Source: Sycon ciliatum (taxonomy: Eukaryota > Porifera > Calcarea > Leucosolenida > Sycettidae). Taken from it: DNA of 64,000 nt. Within the stretch, counting starts at the first letter, position 1; every line of letters starts with the position of its first letter. The position numbers were made by a program, and so were the translations under genes. Below the pieces are notes generated by a model. It had not been told where the DNA came from. It saw only the letters and a list, made by a program, of their open reading frames with translations, and did not search any database. Location: contig NC_088654.1 in assembly GCF_964019385.1 (NCBI RefSeq), positions 4,857,597 to 4,921,596 on the forward strand, written 5' to 3'. Below are positions 61,136 through 64,000 of this stretch, in pieces.

Positions 61136-63991
61136 TCAAAAACGATCCGGGGCTCTGACTACGCGCCCAGAACGCGTTATCTCCTGCTGCCGTGGTGGTG
61201 GTAACGGTGCTGACGGTTCATACGCTGGCTGCTGAGGGACGATAGCAGGTTGAGCGGTATCTGCAAGCCCAGGAGCCACGTCCTGTGACGATACTTCTAA
61301 CGGCACTAACCTTTGAATCGGCCTCAACAGGGTACTGGTACTCAACTTAACCTTGGCAACACGACGCTTACCATCTCGACCAGGGAATAACTCGATGATC
61401 CGTCCTAAACGCCCGAACTGCTTGCGCTTGGTATCATCGAGAACAAAGACAACATCACCCACAGCTAAAGGGCGCGACATGGTCTGTTGGTGTTTGTTCA
61501 GCTGACTTAGGTACTCCACCTCCCAACGATTCTTGACATGCTCCAGTGTCCGACTGAGGTAACGCAATCTCGATGACATCTGCGCAGCGTCCAGGGCACC
61601 TGCTGGCTTCTCTGACGACATCCAGATGTCACCCATCATCATTGCAGGGGTTACTGGTGGCTCATCCAGGCTATCAGACACATAAGTTAGCGGACGACTA
61701 TTCACCACTGCTTCAACCTCATACAAGAGGGTCTCAAGCTCCTGGACCTTCAGAAACGCTGTTCCCATTACCTTTTTCAAGGCACTCTTCACTGTACCAA
61801 CCATTCTCTCATAGAAGCCTCCATGCCATGGTGCAGCTGGAGGATTGAACATCCATGGCACACTCAGTTTGTCAGATGCCGCCTTGAACGTTGTAGCGTT
61901 GTCAGACCTGATCCGAGACGGCAAACTACGTCTCGCGACAAACTTCCGAAATGCTATCAAGAATGACTCAGTACTTAAACTATCGACCACCTCCAAGTGA
62001 ACTGCTCTGGTGGTGGCACACACAAACAATGCTATCCATACCTTCGGAGATGACTCACCACGGCGCACGTACAACGGACCAGCATAGTCGATGCCGGTAG
62101 TTGCGAACGGCCTCTCGTGAACAACTCGGTCTTCCGGCAGCGGCGGGCAGACTTCTGAGGCAGCCTTAACCTTGTAGCGGCGGCATGTAACACATCGCTG
62201 AGTAATGTTGCGTAGCGCCCGTCGACCACCGATAATCCAAAATTTCTGACGGATGAACGACAAGACTCCTTCTACACCTTGGTGCATCCTTTCAACATGC
62301 ATTTTCTCCAACAGCAACTCGGTCAGATGATGTTTGCCTAACAGGACTGGGTGCTTGGCTCCATACGCCAACTCGCTGTGCTGAAGTCGCCCCCCGGCTC
62401 TGAGCACTCCATGCTCATCCAGAAACGGTGCAAGCTGATACACCTTCGACCCAGGCTTCACTGGTTGACCTTGCTTGATCAGCTCAAGATCCTCAGCGAA
62501 ACATGCGGCTTGAACGATGCGGTACAATACGTTGTCTGCTGCAAAATAGAGTTCAGCACGAGGCTCAGTGTGCTTCCACTGCAACATCCGAGTCACCATG
62601 CCCTGTGCCCTCGACCATTTACTGAATCGGAGCCACCATTCCTTATCAGATTCTCGACTACAGGTGGTGGCTGACACTCGTACCTCTACACTGGACTCAT
62701 CTGTAGCTGCGGTTGAGGATGCGGTGGGCCAGTCATTGGGCTCCGTGATCCAGGTTGGTCCGCCCCTCCAGAACGGACTACGGATCTGCTGTGCACTACT
62801 CCCACGCGACGGTAAATCTGCTGGGTTGTGAAGGCCCGGGCAATGGTTCCACACAATGCCGACCTTCTTCGATATCTCTTGGACTTGACTGACGCGGTTA
62901 GCCACAAATGTTTTCCATTTGTACGATGGATTACTGATCCAATGAACGGTAGTGAGACTGTCAGTCCAGCCATAGACTTGCGTGACGGTCACACGCAGCT
63001 CCTTCACCACAAACTCAGCGTAGCGAGCCGCTAGACATACTGCTTGTAACTCAAGGCGGGCTAACGTGGGCGGAGACACAGGTGCCACTTTGGCCTTGGC
63101 AAATACCAAGTGCGACTGTCCATTGACGACGGCATACAAACAACATCCAAACGCTTTCTCACTGGCATCAGCGAAGGCATGAAGCGCAATCGGCGTGTCA
63201 AGATTGCAGCAAATCCAACGTGGTATGTCAATGCTCACCACTTCGGCCAACTCTCCCCACCATTGCGCACATGCGGCTGCGATGCCATCAGGCAACATAT
63301 CATCCCAGTCGCCTCCGACTTTCCAGGCTTGCTGTTGCAGTATCTTTCCCGGCACAACTGCCGGTGCTGCTAGACCTAGCGGATCAAACACTGATGCAAC
63401 ACACTTGAGGAGGGATCGCCGGGTCCAAACAGACGGCCTATCGGACTCGCCTAGCGCTGCTATGCTGAGCAAGTCATCACTGGTTTTCCATTTCAGACCG
63501 AGGACTTTATCTCCGGCCTCTGGATCGCACGGGATTTCGTTGCCTCGCCACTTGCGTAACTCCATGCCAGCATCCGTAAGCACACGCACGCTGAACTCTT
63601 GCACCTCCTTGGCTTCCGAGGCATTTGAGACACTAGAGACCAAATCGTCAACGTAGAAACTCGTGAGCAAGAGATCAATACGATCTCGATCTTTGGGTGC
63701 AGACAACGCCCGTAGCTCCTTCAAGTGATGCTGAATCACCGCAGTAAGCATGTACGGCGAGCAGTTTACGCCAAATGGCAGTTTCGTTAGCCTCCAGGTT
63801 AACAGTTCATCGCTGTCGCTTCGACCGGGCCACAAGAAACGCAGGTACGGACGGTCTTCGGGATTAACCGCGACCATGAAGAAAGCCTTGCGGATGTCCG
63901 CTTGCAGCGCGCTCTTATATTCACGGAACCGTAATAGCATACCTGCGAGACTCGGCAATAGCGACGGTCCAGGGTCAACCATGTCGTTCAA
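61136..63991 (-). CDS. BEL/Pao pol polyprotein, 5' end outside window
   Basis: 951 residues visible, open to the window edge. RT: motif A D32 and SFYVDDL with YVDD at 113-116. RNase H-like: D275 (FADAS), E314, D344 (WTDS), D392. Integrase: H565/H570/C600/C603 zinc finger, catalytic D635 (GIDYAGPL), D697 (RSDNATT), E728 (GGFYERM). The C-terminal DUF5641-like region (GDVVFVLDDTKRKQF, GRIIELFPGRDGKRR) follows, then a proline-rich end. This order, with the peptidase A17-type region, is diagnostic of BEL/Pao. No lesion is seen, and all catalytic residues are intact, so the element may be competent if gag and the first part of pol are intact beyond the window. Confidence 0.95.
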   Translation of the reverse strand: MNDMVDPGPSLLPSLAGMLLRFREYKSALQADIRKAFFMVAVNPEDRPYLRFLWPGRSDSDELLTWRLTKLPFGVNCSPYMLTAVIQHHLKELRALSAPKDRDRIDLLLTSFYVDDLVSSVSNASEAKEVQEFSVRVLTDAGMELRKWRGNEIPCDPEAGDKVLGLKWKTSDDLLSIAALGESDRPSVWTRRSLLKCVASVFDPLGLAAPAVVPGKILQQQAWKVGGDWDDMLPDGIAAACAQWWGELAEVVSIDIPRWICCNLDTPIALHAFADASEKAFGCCLYAVVNGQSHLVFAKAKVAPVSPPTLARLELQAVCLAARYAEFVVKELRVTVTQVYGWTDSLTTVHWISNPSYKWKTFVANRVSQVQEISKKVGIVWNHCPGLHNPADLPSRGSSAQQIRSPFWRGGPTWITEPNDWPTASSTAATDESSVEVRVSATTCSRESDKEWWLRFSKWSRAQGMVTRMLQWKHTEPRAELYFAADNVLYRIVQAACFAEDLELIKQGQPVKPGSKVYQLAPFLDEHGVLRAGGRLQHSELAYGAKHPVLLGKHHLTELLLEKMHVERMHQGVEGVLSFIRQKFWIIGGRRALRNITQRCVTCRRYKVKAASEVCPPLPEDRVVHERPFATTGIDYAGPLYVRRGESSPKVWIALFVCATTRAVHLEVVDSLSTESFLIAFRKFVARRSLPSRIRSDNATTFKAASDKLSVPWMFNPPAAPWHGGFYERMVGTVKSALKKVMGTAFLKVQELETLLYEVEAVVNSRPLTYVSDSLDEPPVTPAMMMGDIWMSSEKPAGALDAAQMSSRLRYLSRTLEHVKNRWEVEYLSQLNKHQQTMSRPLAVGDVVFVLDDTKRKQFGRLGRIIELFPGRDGKRRVAKVKLSTSTLLRPIQRLVPLEVSSQDVAPGLADTAQPAIVPQQPAYEPSAPLPPPRQQEITRSGRVVRAPDRF

Positions 63992-64000
63992 CGACTTGCC

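Overview
This is a eukaryotic, almost certainly metazoan, window. It shows GT-AG splice signals at exon edges, no bacterial gene organisation, TTAGGG/CCCTAA repeats, and a very diverse transposon load: non-LTR retrotransposons, Penelope-like elements, BEL/Pao, hAT, TTAA-target elements, Merlin/ISXO2-like remnants and a Polinton/adintovirus-like polymerase. Hammerhead ribozymes, a CARD-type exon and over-represented ACATGT motifs would suit a marine invertebrate such as a sponge or cnidarian. That placement is inference and no species is claimed.

Layout. 0-11 kb: a short non-LTR tail, the first exon of a secreted protein (minus, 2.0-2.7 kb), a CARD exon (minus, 6.5-6.8 kb) with a broken copy at 10.5-10.7 kb, a decayed Penelope-like element (7.2-9.1 kb) and a tRNA-derived SINE (9.26-9.41 kb). 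11.3-15.6 kb: a nearly intact non-LTR element whose ORF2 is split by a 674-bp hAT insertion with an exact 8-bp target duplication. 15.8-19.7 kb: two SINE-like units each followed by a hammerhead ribozyme, a nested hAT-type element and a second Penelope fragment. 20.6-37.1 kb: a tandem triplication of an unrecognised single-exon gene. Two copies are intact; the third is interrupted by a TTAA element (THAP plus a convergent P2X7-tail-like gene) and destroyed by two head-to-head retroelements. 37.1-38.7 kb: a 243-bp inverted repeat with a hammerhead in each arm, next to a third Penelope fragment. 39.9-48.1 kb: four decaying copies of a Merlin/ISXO2-like unit mixed with non-LTR tails. 48.8-53.1 kb: non-LTR copies. 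53.1-54.9 kb: telomere-like satellite and a 461-bp palindrome. 55.2-60.2 kb: a virus-like module with an intact 1178-residue protein-primed DNA polymerase, a zinc-ribbon TFIIB-like gene and an integrase chromodomain fragment. 60.7-64 kb: the 3' LTR and most of the pol of a BEL/Pao element that runs off the window.

The unifying signal is the hammerhead ribozyme. I find nine folds with the CUGANGA/GAAA core and a matching stem I, one degenerate copy, and a palindrome with two truncated copies. Three lie about 190 nt downstream of Penelope-type C-termini. Two sit in the arms of an inverted repeat. Two follow tRNA-like SINE heads. This points to a ribozyme-bearing retroelement community in this genome. 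All folds were derived by hand from the sequence.
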